Source: Prorocentrum cordatum (Eukaryota > Sar > Dinophyceae > Prorocentrales > Prorocentraceae). From it: a DNA stretch of 64,000 bases. Positions within the stretch are counted from its first letter, which is position 1; each line of letters opens with the position of its first letter. The stretch is from NCBI GenBank assembly GCA_963575745.1, contig CAUYUJ010000947.1, positions 466,349 through 530,348 of the forward strand, in the 5' to 3' direction. A model generated the notes under the pieces. It was not told the origin of the DNA and searched no databases. It worked only from the letters and a program-made list of their open reading frames with translations. Positions 42,480 through 52,860 of the stretch are shown here, one piece after another. A program made the translations under genes and the position numbers.

Positions 42480-43429
42480 CCATGATGAGGCGAAGCATGA
42501 TGAAGATGCCGATGATGATGCTGATGGTGATGATGATGGTGATGATGATGAGGATTCTGCTCTTGATGATGAGGAGGACGAGGAGGATGATGCTTCTCCT
42601 GCTGCAGCTTCTGCTGCTGCTGATGATGATGTTTATGTCGTTGTCTATGACGGTGATACAGATGACCACGATGATGTAATCATGAAGATAGTGAGGCTGC
42701 TGCTGATGACGATTGTTTAGATTCTGTTGACGATGCGAATGATGATGACGATGATGCTGATGATGCTGATTATGCTGATGCTGGTGATGATGCTGCTGAT
42801 GATGATGATGATGCTGATGATGGTGATGATTCTGCTGCTGCTCCTACTACTCCTGCTGCTGCTGATGAGGTTGTCTGGTTGGCTGTGACGGTGATGACGA
42901 TGAACGTCGTGATGTTAGAATGAAGGTGGTGAGACTGCTGCTGCTGCCGACTACGATTATGAGGATGATGCTGTTGATGCTGATGCTGATGCTGATGATG
43001 ATGCTGATGCTGATGACAAGGATGATGATGATGCTGATGATGATGCTGATGCTGATGATGATGATATTTATGATGATGCTGATGCTGATGCTGATGCTGA
43101 TGCTGATGCTGATGATGATGCTTATGATGATGATGATGCTGATGATGATTAGGATACTGATGATAATACTGATGCTGATGCGGATGCTCATGCTTATGCT
43201 GATGATGCTGATGATGCTGCTGCTGGTGGTGATGATGATGATGATGATCGTGATGATGATGCTGATGCTGATGCTGATGTTGATGAGGATGAGGTTGAGG
43301 ATGAGGATGAGGATGATGATGCTGCTGCCGATGATGATGATAATGATGTTGATGTTGGTGGTGGTGGTGATGATGATGCTGATGATGCTGCTGATGATGA
43401 TGGTGATGGTGATGGTGATGGTGATGGTG

Positions 43430-43461
<32 letters not shown>

Positions 43462-43478
43462 GATGCTGATGCTGCTGC

Positions 43479-43539
<61 letters not shown>

Positions 43540-43545
43540 AGGGGA
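42480..43545. repeat. GAT-type trinucleotide array, 1.07 kb
   Basis: GAT with GCT, GGT and GAG variants, interrupted by a TTGTCTGGTTGGCTGTGACG segment near 42868 and a related GTTGTCTATGACGGTGA near 42640. Very pure between 43486 and 43538. Confidence 0.9.
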
Positions 43546-43825
43546 GGATTTGAAGGTGGCGCGCTCTGCAGGAGCGGCGGGATGGGCGGCCAGCAGTCCC
43601 CGCTGCTGCCAGAGTCGCAGGCGACCCAGCAGCACAGGCGGCGGCAGGCCGCCCGCTGGCCTACCCTGCCCTGCCGTCGGAGCACGAAGCGCGCACATGC
43701 AGGCCGACGGCCTCCCTCCCTGCTCTCCCCAACCATCCCGAGGTGTTGGGCCCTCGTTTTGAATCTGCAGCACCCCGCGCCTCATCCGCATCTCCCGCTG
43801 CCCCTTCCCTCGTGCCTCTGCCCTC
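43546..43825. other. Unassigned GC-rich sequence
   Basis: No motif or repeat recognised before the 90-bp tandem repeat begins. Confidence 0.3.
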
Positions 43826-44510
43826 CGCATGCCCATCTCGGCACACCCATCACACGCCTCGCGGCACCACAGGGAGCTCACCCGAAGCCCTCGGTGCGGG
43901 ACCGACGGCATAGCATCACCCAGCCAATCTCGGCACACCCCTCACGCGTCTCGCGGCCCCACAGGGAGCTCCTCCGAAGCCCTCGGTGTGGGACCGACGG
44001 CATAGCATCACCCAGCCAATCTCGGCACACTTCTCACACGTGTCGTGGCCCCATAGGGAAATCTCCACCGAAGGCCTCAGTGTATGGGACCGGCCGCCTA
44101 GTGCCCCCCGGCAAGCACACTCCTCACACGCTTCGTGGCCTTCTGGGGAGCTCTGCCAAAAACCTCAGTGGGACCAGCCGCATAGCGTTCCACAGCATGT
44201 TTCGGCACACCCCTCAAACTCCTCGTGGCCCCATGGGGAGCTCCACCCACGGGTCTCAGTGGGACCGACGGCGCAGCGCCCTCCAGTCGGCTTACCCCTC
44301 GCACGTTTCGGGGCCCCACCAGAGGCCTTTGGTGGGACCGACCGTACGGCTCCCCCCCGCCCATGTCGGCGAACCCGCACACCTTCTGTGGCACCATGAG
44401 GAGCTCCACCGAATGCTTCAGTGGGCCCAATTGTATAGCGTTGCCCACACACGTTTCGTGGCCCCACGGGGAGCTCTATCCCTCACGAGGATCGGGGACC
44501 TTCACCTATT
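43826..44510 (+). repeat. ~90-bp tandem repeat, about seven copies
   Basis: Marked by CACACGCTTCGTGGCCCCA, GGGGAGCTCCACCGAAG and GTGGGACCGACGGCATAGC. GGGAGCT anchors lie near 43871, 43972, 44056, 44147, 44237, 44400 and 44469, so units vary between about 70 and 101 bp. Confidence 0.85.
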
Positions 44511-44559
44511 GTCCCAGTGAGGGCAACGGAATGGTTGTAGGGACTCATGAGGATGGGCC

Positions 44560-44790
44560 CAGGGCAGGGAGGGTTATCTCGGATTCACTCTGGTCCTCCT
44601 CCTCTTCCTCCTCCTCCTCCTGGATTCCTCCTCTGAGAGGCTAGGCCTCCTTCTTCTTCTTCTTCTTATTTTGTCTTATCTTCCTCCTTCTCCTCCTCCC
44701 CCTTCTCCTCCTCCTCCTCCTTTTCCTCCTCCTCCTCCTCCTCCCCCTCCTCCTCATCGTCCTCCTACCTCTTCTTCCCTGCCCCCTTCC
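44560..44790. repeat. CTC and CTT microsatellites with an inverted composite-repeat remnant
   Basis: GATTCACTCTGGTCCTCC at 44582 resembles the inverted conserved block of the composite repeat. CTC tracts (44594-44630), CTT (44650-44670) and CTC (44688-44760) follow. Confidence 0.7.
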
Positions 44791-44813
44791 CCGCGTTCTC
44801 CCACGCTTTCCAG

Positions 44814-44901
44814 CCCAGGCCTTGCGTCTTCTTCCACGCGCAGCGCTGCGCGAACGACCTGGCCTGCTCTTTCTGCCACCTGTGCGACGCGGGGGAGATC
44901 A
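44814..44901 (+). CDS. Candidate exon with CCCH zinc finger
   Basis: After a pyrimidine-rich stretch ending TTTCCAG (AG at 44812-44813) the frame reads RPCVFFHAQRCANDLACSFC, then HLCDAGEI. Cysteines and histidine follow C-x7-C-x6-C-x2-CH spacing. From memory, this ...C..CHLC..GE. signature recurs in predicted dinoflagellate proteins and is followed by a basic run. Here the basic run lies in the next exon (45112-45165). The gene upstream cannot be traced through the microsatellites. Confidence 0.5.
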
Positions 44902-45111
44902 GGGGCAACGATAGGGGGGGATGGGCATAGGGGGGTATGCATCGACCCCAATCGCCCATTGTTCGCCGATAGGGGCCCGATAGCCCCAGCCTGCCCAGGA
45001 AGGCTCGGATTCATTATCGGAGGCCTATCGCCGATCCATCGGCGATGTATCGCCGATTCCAGTTCAATTCATCCCCTCCTATGCCAGTCCCCCCCTATCG
45101 TTGCCCCGCAG
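44902..45111 (+). mobile_element. Probable introner: intron with ~33-bp terminal inverted repeats
   Basis: Left end GGGGCAACGATAGGGGGG (44902-44919) continues GA..GGCATAGG.GGG to about 44934. The right end 45073-45107 is its reverse complement, ending CCTATCGTTGCCCC, then GCAG (45108-45111). It splits a zinc-finger coding sequence just after HLCDAGEI. An intron whose body is an inverted-repeat element matches introner elements reported in dinoflagellates. The donor is unclear: GC at 44905-44906 is possible, or a non-canonical site after ATCAG. The downstream reading frame depends on this choice. Confidence 0.65.
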
Positions 45112-45165
45112 GAGAAGGACAGACGAAAACGAGAGAGGCCCGGCGAGACCCAGAGGCAGACCAAG
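45112..45165 (+). CDS. Candidate second exon, basic region after the zinc finger
   Basis: Between an acceptor CCCCGCAG (to 45111) and a donor-like AAG|GTGATC (45166). It is exactly 54 bp; in phase 0 it reads EKDRRKRERPGETQRQTK, a basic stretch fitting the region that follows CHLC..GE. In another phase it reads GQTKTREARRDPEADQ, so phase is not settled. No further exon is identified. Confidence 0.4.
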
Positions 45166-45217
45166 GTGATCCATCCCTTATCCTCCTCGCAGTTTTCCTT
45201 TTCGGTCTCCACCCTAG

Positions 45218-45222
45218 CCTCG

Positions 45223-45253
<31 letters not shown>

Positions 45254-45312
45254 TTTTCGTCGTCGTCGTCGTCCCCTTCCTCCTCCTCCTCCTCCTCCTC
45301 CTCATGCTCCTC
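45218..45312. repeat. GTC and CTC microsatellites
   Basis: CGT/GTC repeat 45218-45272, then CTC 45280-45312. They lie in the putative intron after the second exon. Confidence 0.9.
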
Positions 45313-45428
45313 CTCCATCCGTCTTCCTCATGAAGAACTCCTCCCCGTCGCACTCCGAGACCGGTCGATGGGGCGGGCCGGGCGTGTCGCTCGAGACTCC
45401 TTCACCATCTGTCGGCCACGCGCAGAGG

Positions 45429-45563
45429 GGGGTAGGGGGAGGGGGAAGGCTTCTTAGAAGCACCCCTGCTTCTTAGAAGGCGCGGTCCTTATGTGTAGAT
45501 GTAAGGCCGCCGCCTTCTAAGAAACAGCCTCCTTTTAAGAAGCCTTCCCCCCTCCCCCTGCCC
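45429..45563. mobile_element. Inverted-repeat (MITE-like) element, 135 bp
   Basis: Left arm 45429-45460 (GGGGTAGGGGGAGGGGGAAG + GCTTCTTAGAAG) and right arm 45532-45563 are reverse complements with two or three mismatches. Inner parts also pair (TTCTTAGAAGGCGCGG against CCGCCGCCTTCTAAGAA), so nearly the whole element forms one hairpin. It begins right after CGCAGAG. It lies 260 bp downstream of the candidate second exon and could be another introner-type insertion, but no exon on its right side is recognised. Confidence 0.7.
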
Positions 45564-45589
45564 CCTCCTGCGCGCCGCCAAATCTGTGA

Positions 45590-45800
45590 TCCCGAGGCTC
45601 GCAAGCTGCAGCAGTTCCACGGGCGGAGGGCGGGTCGTCTTCAGAAGGTGGCAGTCGCTGCAGCGCCGCGCGCACGCGTCTGAAGAGGCTGTAGGAGCTC
45701 CACGGGCGGAGGCTTCGGGTGGTCGTCACCACGTGGCTCTCGCCGTAGCGCCGAGCAGGTCTGTGCTGAAGATCGCAGGACTTCTACGGGTGCAGGGCGG
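45590..45800 (-). repeat. Composite-repeat modules, inverted, diverged
   Basis: Three ~70-bp modules in the orientation opposite to copy A, marked by TTCCACGGGCGGAGGGCGGG and CTCGCCGTAGCGCCG. They lead into the tandem array without a break. Confidence 0.7.
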
Positions 45801-48800
45801 GCCGTTTTCAAACCGCTGCTCTTGCCGTAGCGCGGCGCACATCCGTCTCTCAAGAGCTTGCAAGAGCTTCACGGATGGAGGGCGGTGCCTGTTCAGAGTT
45901 TGGTTCTCGTCTTAGCGCCGCGCACATTCGGTGTAACAGTTCACAGCAGTTTCAAGGACTCGTATGGTTGATGCCACAGAAACGGTGTTTTGGCATGATT
46001 TCGGAATGCCAGGGCGCAGCTGTCACGTTGGTTCGCGGAGTTGAAGTCTCAGGAAGGGTGCTCTGGCGCGAGTCAGGATCATCAAGACCCAACGGTAACG
46101 GTGGTTCATGCGCTTGAGGTTTGCTCTGACACGTTTGGAGATTTAGCAGATGGGTTTCCCAATTCGGCATTTCCCGCAGTGAAAACAGTTCCTCCGGGTT
46201 GTGATGAGGGAATCTGGTCGTTGATGAGTCTGGGGCTTACTCTGGTCCTCCTTGTCCTCCTCCTCTATCCTTTCCTTTCCCCCGCTCTTCTGCCTCCTCC
46301 TCCTCGCCCTCTCTTCCCCCCCTCCTCTTTCCTCTCCCCTCCTTTGCTTTTGCCTCATCATGGTCTTACTCCTTCTCCTCCTCCTCCTCCTCCTCCTCCT
46401 CCTCCCAGTCGAGAAGGCGGGCTGGGCGTTTCGTTCCACATTTCCTCACCGTTGACAACCCTGAAGCCTAAGATGTGCAACCAATTCACAGATGGAGGGC
46501 GGATGGCTTTCAAAATGTGGTCTTTGCTTTACTGCTGCAAGAGCTTCGCGGATGGAGGGCGGGTCGTTTTCAAAGTGTAGCTGTCGCCTTAGCGCGACGC
46601 ACCTTCGTCTTAACAGTTTGAACGAATTTCACGGATGGGGGGCGGGCCGTTTTCAAACCGCTGCTCTTGCCGTAGCGCGGCGCACATCCGTCTCTCAAGA
46701 GCTTGCAAGAGCTTCACGGATGGAGGGCGGTGCCTGTTCAGAGTTTGGTTCTCGTCTTAGCGCCGCGCACATTCGGTGTAACAGTTCACAGCAGTTTCAA
46801 GGACTCGTATGGTTGATGCCACAGAAACGGTGTTTTGGCATGATTTCGGAATGCCAGGGCGCAGCTGTCACGTTGGTTCGCGGAGTTGAAGTCTCAGGAA
46901 GGGTGCTCTGGCGCGAGTCAGGATCATCAAGACCCAACGGTAACGGTGGTTCATGCGCTTGAGGTTTGCTCTGACACGTTTGGAGATTTAGCAGATGGTT
47001 GTTTCCCAATTCGGCATTTCCCGCAGTGAAAACAGTTCCTCCGGGTTGTGATGAGGGAATCTGGTCGTTGATGAGTCTGGGGCTTACTCTGGTCCTCCTT
47101 GTCCTCCTCCTCTATCCTTTCCTTTCCCCCGCTCTTCTGCCTCCTCCTCCTCGCCCTCTCTTCCCCCCCTCCTCTTTCCTCTCCCCTCCTTTGCTTTTGC
47201 CTCATCATGGTCTTACTCCTTCTCCTCCTCCTCCTCCTCCCAGTCGAGAAGGCGGGCTGGGCGTTTCGTTCCACATTTCCTCACCGCTGACAATCCTGAA
47301 GCCTAAGATGTGCAACCAATTCACAGATGGAGGGCGGATGGCTTTCAAAATGTGGTCTTTGCTTTACTGCTGCAAGAGCTTCGCGGATGGAGGGCGGGTC
47401 GTTTTCAAAGTGTAGCTGTCGCCTTAGCGCGACGCACCTTCGTCTTAACAGTTTGAACGAATTTCACGGATGGGGGGCGGGCCGTTTTCAAACCGCTGCT
47501 CTTGCCGTAGCGCGGCGCACATCCGTCTCTCAAGAGCTTGCAAGAGCTTCGCGGATGGAGGGCGGTGCCTGTTCAGAGTTTGGTTCTCGTCTTAGCGCCG
47601 CGCACATTCGGTGTAACAGTTCACAGCAGTTTCAAGGACTCGTATGGTTGATGCCACAGAAACGGTGTTTTGGCATGATTTCGGATGCCAGGGCGCAGCT
47701 GTCACGTTGGTTCGCGGAGTTGAAGTCTCAGGAAGGGTGCTCTGGCGCGAGTCAGGATCATCAAGACCCAACGGTAACGGTGGTTCATGCGCTTGAGGTT
47801 TGCTCTGACACGTTTGGAGATTTAGCAGATGGTGGTTTCCCAATTCGGCATTTCCCGCAGTGAAAACAGTTCCTCCGGGTTGTGATGAGGGAATCTGGTC
47901 GTTGATGAGTCTGGGGCTTACTCTGGTCCTCCTTGTCCTCCTCCTCTATCCTTTCCTTTCCCCCGCTCTTCTGCCTCCTCCTCCTCGCCCTCTCTTCCCC
48001 CCCTCCTCTTTCCTCTCCCCTCCTTTGCTTTTGCCTCATCATGGTCTTACTCCTTCTCCTCCTCCTCCTCCTCCTCCTCCCAGTCGAGAAGGCGGGCTGG
48101 GCGTTTCGTTCCACATTTCCTCACCGTTGACAATCCTGAAGCCTAAGATGTGCAACCAATTCACAGATGGAGGGCGGATGGCTTTCAAAATGTGGTCTTT
48201 GCTTTACTGCTGCAAGAGCTTCGCGGATGGAGGGCGGGTCGTTTTCAAAGTGTAGCTGTCGCCTTAGCGCGACGCACCTTCGTCTTAACAGTTTGAACGA
48301 ATTTCACGGATGGGGGGCGGGCCGTTTTCAAACCGCTGCTCTTGCCGTAGCGCGGCGCACATCCGTCTCTCAAGAGCTTGCAAGAGCTTCACGGATGGAG
48401 GGCGGTGCCTGTTCAGAGTTTGGTTCTCGTCTTAGCGCCGCGCACATTCGGTGTAACAGTTCACAGCAGTTTCAAGGACTCGTATGGTTGATGCCACAGA
48501 AACGGTGTTTTGGCATGATTTCGGAATGCCAGGGCGCAGCTGTCACGTTGGTTCGCGGAGTTGAAGTCTCAGGAAGGGTGCTCTGGCGCGAGTCAGGATC
48601 ATCAAGACCCAACGGTAACGGTGGTTCATGCGCTTGAGGTTTGCTCTGACACGTTTGGAGATTTAGCAGATGGTTGTTTCCCAATTCGGCATTTCCCGCA
48701 GTGAAAACAGTTCCTCCGGGTTGTGATGAGGGAATCTGGTCGTTGATGAGTCTGGGGCTTACTCTGGTCCTCCTTGTCCTCCTCCTCTATCCTTTCCTTT

Positions 48801-50020
48801 CCCCCGCTCTTCTGCCTCCTCCTCCTCGCCCTCTCTTCCCCCCCTCCTCTTTCCTCTCCCCTCCTTTGCTTTTGCCTCATCATGGTCTTACTCCTTCTCC
48901 TCCTCCTCCTCCTCCTCCTCCTCCCAGTCGAGAAGGCGGGCTGGGCGTTTCGTTCCACATTTCCTCACCGTTGACAATCCTGAAGCCTAAGATGTGCAAC
49001 CAATTCACAGATGGAGGGCGGATGGCTTTCAAAATGTGGTCTTTGCTTTACTGCTGCAAGAGCTTCGCGGATGGAGGGCGGGTCGTTTTCAAAGTGTAGC
49101 TGTCGCCTTAGCGCGACGCACCTTCGTCTTAACAGTTTGAACGAATTTCACGGATGGGGGGCGGGCCGTTTTCAAACCGCTGCTCTTGCCGTAGCGCGGC
49201 GCACATCCGTCTCTCAAGAGCTTGCAAGAGCTTCACGGATGGAGGGCGGTGCCTGTTCAGAGTTTGGTTCTCGTCTTAGCGCCGCGCACATTCGGTGTAA
49301 CAGTTCACAGCAGTTTCAAGGACTCGTATGGTTGATGCCACAGAAACGGTGTTTTGGCATGATTTCGGAATGCCAGGGCGCAGCTGTCACGTTGGTTCGC
49401 GGAGTTGAAGTCTCAGGAAGGGTGCTCTGGCGCGAGTCAGGATCATCAAGACCCAACGGTAACGGTGGTTCATGCGCTTGAGGTTTGCTCTGACACGTTT
49501 GGAGATTTAGCAGATGGTTGTTTCCCAATTCGGCATTTCCCGCAGTGAAAACAGTTCCTCCGGGTTGTGATGAGGGAATCTGGTCGTTGATGAGTCTGGG
49601 GCTTACTCTGGTCCTCCTTGTCCTCCTCCTCTATCCTTTCCTTTCCCCCGCTCTTCTGCCTCCTCCTCCTCGCCCTCTCTTCCCCCCCTCCTCTTTCCTC
49701 TCCCCTCCTTTGCTTTTGCCTCATCATGGTCTTACTCCTTCTCCTCCTCCTCCTCCTCCTCCTCCTCCTCCTCCTCCTCCCAGTCGAGAAGGCGGGCTGG
49801 GCGTTTCGTTCCACATTTCCTCACCGTTGACAATCCTGAAGCCTAAGATGTGCAACCAATTCACAGATGGAGGGCGGATGGCTTTCAAAATGTGGTCTTT
49901 GCTTTACTGCTGCAAGAGCTTCGCGGATGGAGGGCGGGTCGTTTTCAAAGTGTAGCTGTCGCCTTAGCGCGACGCACCTTCGTCTTAACAGTTTGAACGA
50001 ATTTCACGGATGGGGGGCGG
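45801..50020 (-). repeat. Five-copy tandem array of ~816-bp core plus variable CTC tract
   Basis: Units start at 45801, 46646, 47481, 48321 and 49165 (anchor GCCGTTTTCAAACCGCTGCT); the array ends at 50020. Unit lengths are 845, 835, 840, 844 and 856. The CTC tract before CCCAGTCGAG has 10, 6, 8, 9 and 13 repeats, leaving 815-817 bp of core, nearly identical in all five. Each unit is an inverted composite repeat (three modules, GAAGTCTCAGGA block, TCATCAACGACCAG block on the minus strand, GGA/CTC tract). Frames inside it repeat five times but are interrupted and not considered genes. Confidence 0.95.
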
Positions 50021-50480
50021 TCCGTTTTCAAGATGTGGCTCTCGCCGTAACGCGGCGTACATGCGTTTCAACCTATTGCAAGAGCTTCGCTGATGGAGGG
50101 CTGTCCCTTTTTCAAAATGTGGCTCTCGCATCAGCGCTGCGCACATTCGTCTGACGAGTTGGCAGCAGTTTCAATAATCCTCACGGTTATCATCCCAGAA
50201 ATGGTGCTTTGGCACGATGTCGGAATATCAGGGCGCAGTTGCCACTTTGGGTCGCGGAGTTGAAGTCCCAGCAATTGTGTTTTGGCACGAATCAGGATCG
50301 TCAAGACGCAACCGTAGCGGTTATTCGCGGCGTTGAAGTCCCAGGAATGGGGTTCTGGCGTAGCTTTGGATTTTTAAATGGTTGTCTTCCAACGGGGCAC
50401 TTTACCCAGTGAAAATCAGTCCTCGTAGGGGCCTATGAAGAGGGAACTTCGGTTGATGGGCCTTCTGTTTACACTGGTCC
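50021..50480 (-). repeat. Diverged inverted composite-repeat copy after the array
   Basis: Modules with TTTTCAAGATGTGGCTCTCG, CATTCGTCTGACGAG, and three GAAGTCCCAG/GGCACGA blocks, ending with GGTTGATGGGCCTTCTGTTT + ACACTGGTCC (50452-50480), the inverse of the TGTAAACCCAG motif of copy A. It is a single older copy compared with the homogeneous array. Confidence 0.75.
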
Positions 50481-50494
50481 TCCTCCTCCTCCTG

Positions 50495-50514
50495 CCTAGC
50501 CATTTTGGCTCAAG
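50495..50514 (+). other. Relict dinoflagellate spliced leader
   Basis: CCTAGCCATTTTGGCTCAAG. Its last 18 bases (TAGCCATTTTGGCTCAAG) equal the 3' 18 bases of the 22-nt leader trans-spliced to dinoflagellate mRNAs; one G is missing before TAG. In genomic DNA such a relic marks sequence that was once a mature mRNA and was copied back by reverse transcription. It lies at the right edge of a CTC tract and immediately upstream of the LINE-like relic. Confidence 0.8.
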
Positions 50515-51130
50515 CACGCAGTGGCTGCTCAGCGTTAGGCGCGCCCCCCCTCTGCGCCGAGACCAAATCAGACCACCCTCTGCCCTCTACTGTACCCCTT
50601 CCCTTGCATACATTACTACTCAATTGGTGGTGTCTTCGGGAAACATTGTTCGAGAATTGAAGCTATCATCGGGACCGGCTGGAGCCAGTTCTTGAAGAGG
50701 GTCAAGCTCTACTGGCGCGTGGAGGGTGGTTCACAGTTTTGACTTTAGGTATGTGCGAGAGTTTCATCTTGTGTGTCTGTGTGATGGTGGCTCTTGTTGC
50801 TGTGGTTGGATCGCCATTTCCTGCTGCTACGTTGCGCGGTAAGTGCCACTGAACCTGATCTGATCCTCTTTCTGGGTGATTTCTGCTTGATGTCTTGTGC
50901 GATGAGAACTTTCTGCTGGAATCCCTGGTCTATTCCAGACAGAGATCGTGAGCTTGAGCTCGGATGCGAGTTTGTGGCATTCACATAGTGGTTGGTATTC
51001 AGAGGCGTGCTGTACATGCGCCGTATTCTTGATAAGGCCTTCCCACTTTCGAAGCCGTGTGCTTTGGCTTTCGCACCAAAGGATCGTTGACAAACTTCTC
51101 GTACGGTGTGTGTGTGTGTGCGTGTTTTCT
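50515..51130 (+). pseudogene. 5' part of the LINE-like relic, unassigned frame
   Basis: Sequence after the relict leader is low in repeats. One frame (50794-50986) reads VSATEPDLILFLGDFCLMSC but carries no identifiable catalytic motif. It may include the eroded N-terminal part of the endonuclease. A short TG repeat lies at 51104-51125. Confidence 0.3.
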
Positions 51131-51132
51131 AA

Positions 51133-51775
51133 ATGAACGATAAGACGGTGCGTGGCAGGGACCTGGTAAGGATGTGGAATGCTCCGATAGATATCAGAGG
51201 GAGGTTTGCGGCTATTCTTGTAAACTCGAACAATGCTGATATGGCGTGTGTTGCTTTGTACTATCCGCCCCGTAGCGAAGACCCAACGGTCCAGATGAGA
51301 CTGACGTCCTCGGTGGCCAACTTTAATGACTTTGTGCAGATTTTTTTCGCTGATCTATCTGGAAGAGCTGTTCCCATGTCCGCGGTGGCTCTGAGCGATG
51401 GTGTTGGTTTGACAAAGGACCCCATGGGGATTCCACAGTGGAACCAAGTGCTGTGGGTGAATACGGTCGATCTTTGAAAAATACAACGGGTGCGTTGATG
51501 CGTGAATGGACGGAGACACATGACATGACCTTTGCCAACCCATGCTTCAGATCTGGTCCTAGTTACCTCGGTGCGGTACCTGGTGGATCACGCTCCGGCG
51601 TTTCAAGCAAGAAAGGAAGGGCAGGTGCATCACGCGTCGTGTATCGATCGCGCGCTGGTCCCTGCGGAATGCCTTCGTAAGCTTGAACTTCTCATCCAAC
51701 CGATGCGAGCGGCCAAGATGTTGCAAATTATTCCTGGCGGTCGGCCTCGTGAGCATATCCTTTTTTTGTGTGTGT
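51133..51775 (+). pseudogene. AP-type endonuclease domain of a LINE-like element, frameshifted
   Basis: Frame 1 (51133-51430) reads GRFAAILVNSNNADMACVAL + YYPPRSEDP. Frame 3 gives NTTGALMREWTETHDMTFAN + PCFRSGPSYLG (51460-51565), the G..L..W...H.M...N..F pattern seen in LINE endonucleases. Frame 1 again gives IDRALVPAECLRKL and IPGGRPREHI (51640-51760), in the place of the late S.ID and DH motifs. At least two frame changes are needed. The endonuclease/exonuclease/phosphatase reading is by pattern only. Confidence 0.5.
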
Positions 51776-52190
51776 TCAGATCAATGTCCGCCAGAGTTCC
51801 TGTGCCCCCCCTGGCAGACGGTGGGGTTCTGCGAGGTTCGGACATGCCCTGCGCAGTGAGCGTCGCATTGAATATTTCAGAGCTAGATTTGAAGAAGAGG
51901 TGGCCGAGGCATTACGTAGACATAATCTGGGATCGATTGAAGCATTTGTCTAGGAACTTCGTCTCGTGGCCACGTGGACAGAGGTCGTTCAGCCAGTCCG
52001 AGAGGTTGGATTCGAACACTTCCAAGCGACACTACGTGTTCTGACTGCTGAATATACGAACTCGTTCCAGAAAAGGGCCGGGGCCCTTCGCCAGCGTGAA
52101 TGGCCTTGGGAGACGCGCTGGTGCCCTTGAGACTGTAGTGGGGCTTGCTCGTACTGCGCGTATGTACAGAGGAACGAGGCGGAGGAGGAG
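51776..52190 (+). pseudogene. Linker between endonuclease and reverse transcriptase, LINE-like relic
   Basis: Frame 3 reads SERRIEYFRARFEEEVAEAL, a TAG at 51951-51953, then ELRLVATWTEVVQPVREVGF and EYTNSFQKRAG in the same frame. Charged, helical composition is typical of the segment between the two LINE enzymatic domains. Confidence 0.35.
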
Positions 52191-52860
52191 GAGGTTATGC
52201 GAAAGGCAGGGCGCTCGACTTGCGGAGGAGCGGCATTGATCGCAGTCCAATGGCCTTTCTTCGGAGGTGTAGAGAATCTGTCGTCGCATGGCGGGTCCCT
52301 GGGTGGGGAAGAGGAGGAACACTTTCGGACGCGAACCAGCATGCGCGTTGATCATGGGGGAGCGCGTGGAGAACGTTGCTGCGCCGTCGAGGAAGGGCGG
52401 CGTGCGTGCAGGTGGGATCGACGAGCAATTTCTGGTCAGAGCGCCGCGGCGCGATGCACCTGCGCCGCCGTTGTGCATCGATATGGAGGAGAGGGGGCGG
52501 GGGGGGGCGGGCCTGGGGGGATCGGCGAAGTGTTCGGAGCGGCGGGGGGGGGGGGGCGGCGGTGCAGCGGCGCGCGCCACATGAAGCGCGGTCGCTTCCG
52601 TCGTCGCGCGGACCTGATGCGCGGGTGCGCGAGCGGGGCCGTGGTGCCCCGTCGCGTTCTGGAGTGGGCCCTCTTTCTCGCGGATGGATCGCGCCGGCGA
52701 TTGTGGCGGAGGTGGGTGGCCTGAGAGACTTGTTGCGCTCTGGGGCGCGCCTTTCACTTACCAGGGTGTTATTTCTGCGCGGATGGTTCTTTTGGTCAGA
52801 TGTGAGTGAAGACGGCGAGGGGCACTCCCTTGTGTGATTCTGGATATTTGCTTAGAAGAT
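52191..52860. other. GC-rich unassigned part of the relic
   Basis: No motif recognised; several G-runs (52495-52560). Position suggests it belongs to the region before the RT palm domain. Confidence 0.25.

Noticed and set aside
45801-50020. Five tandem copies of a gene (a frame of about 156 codons recurs in four of the units, lengthened to 178 codons in the third)
   Set aside because: The frame consists of inverted modules of a dispersed repeat, is altered by single-base indels (near 47684), and no domain is recognised.
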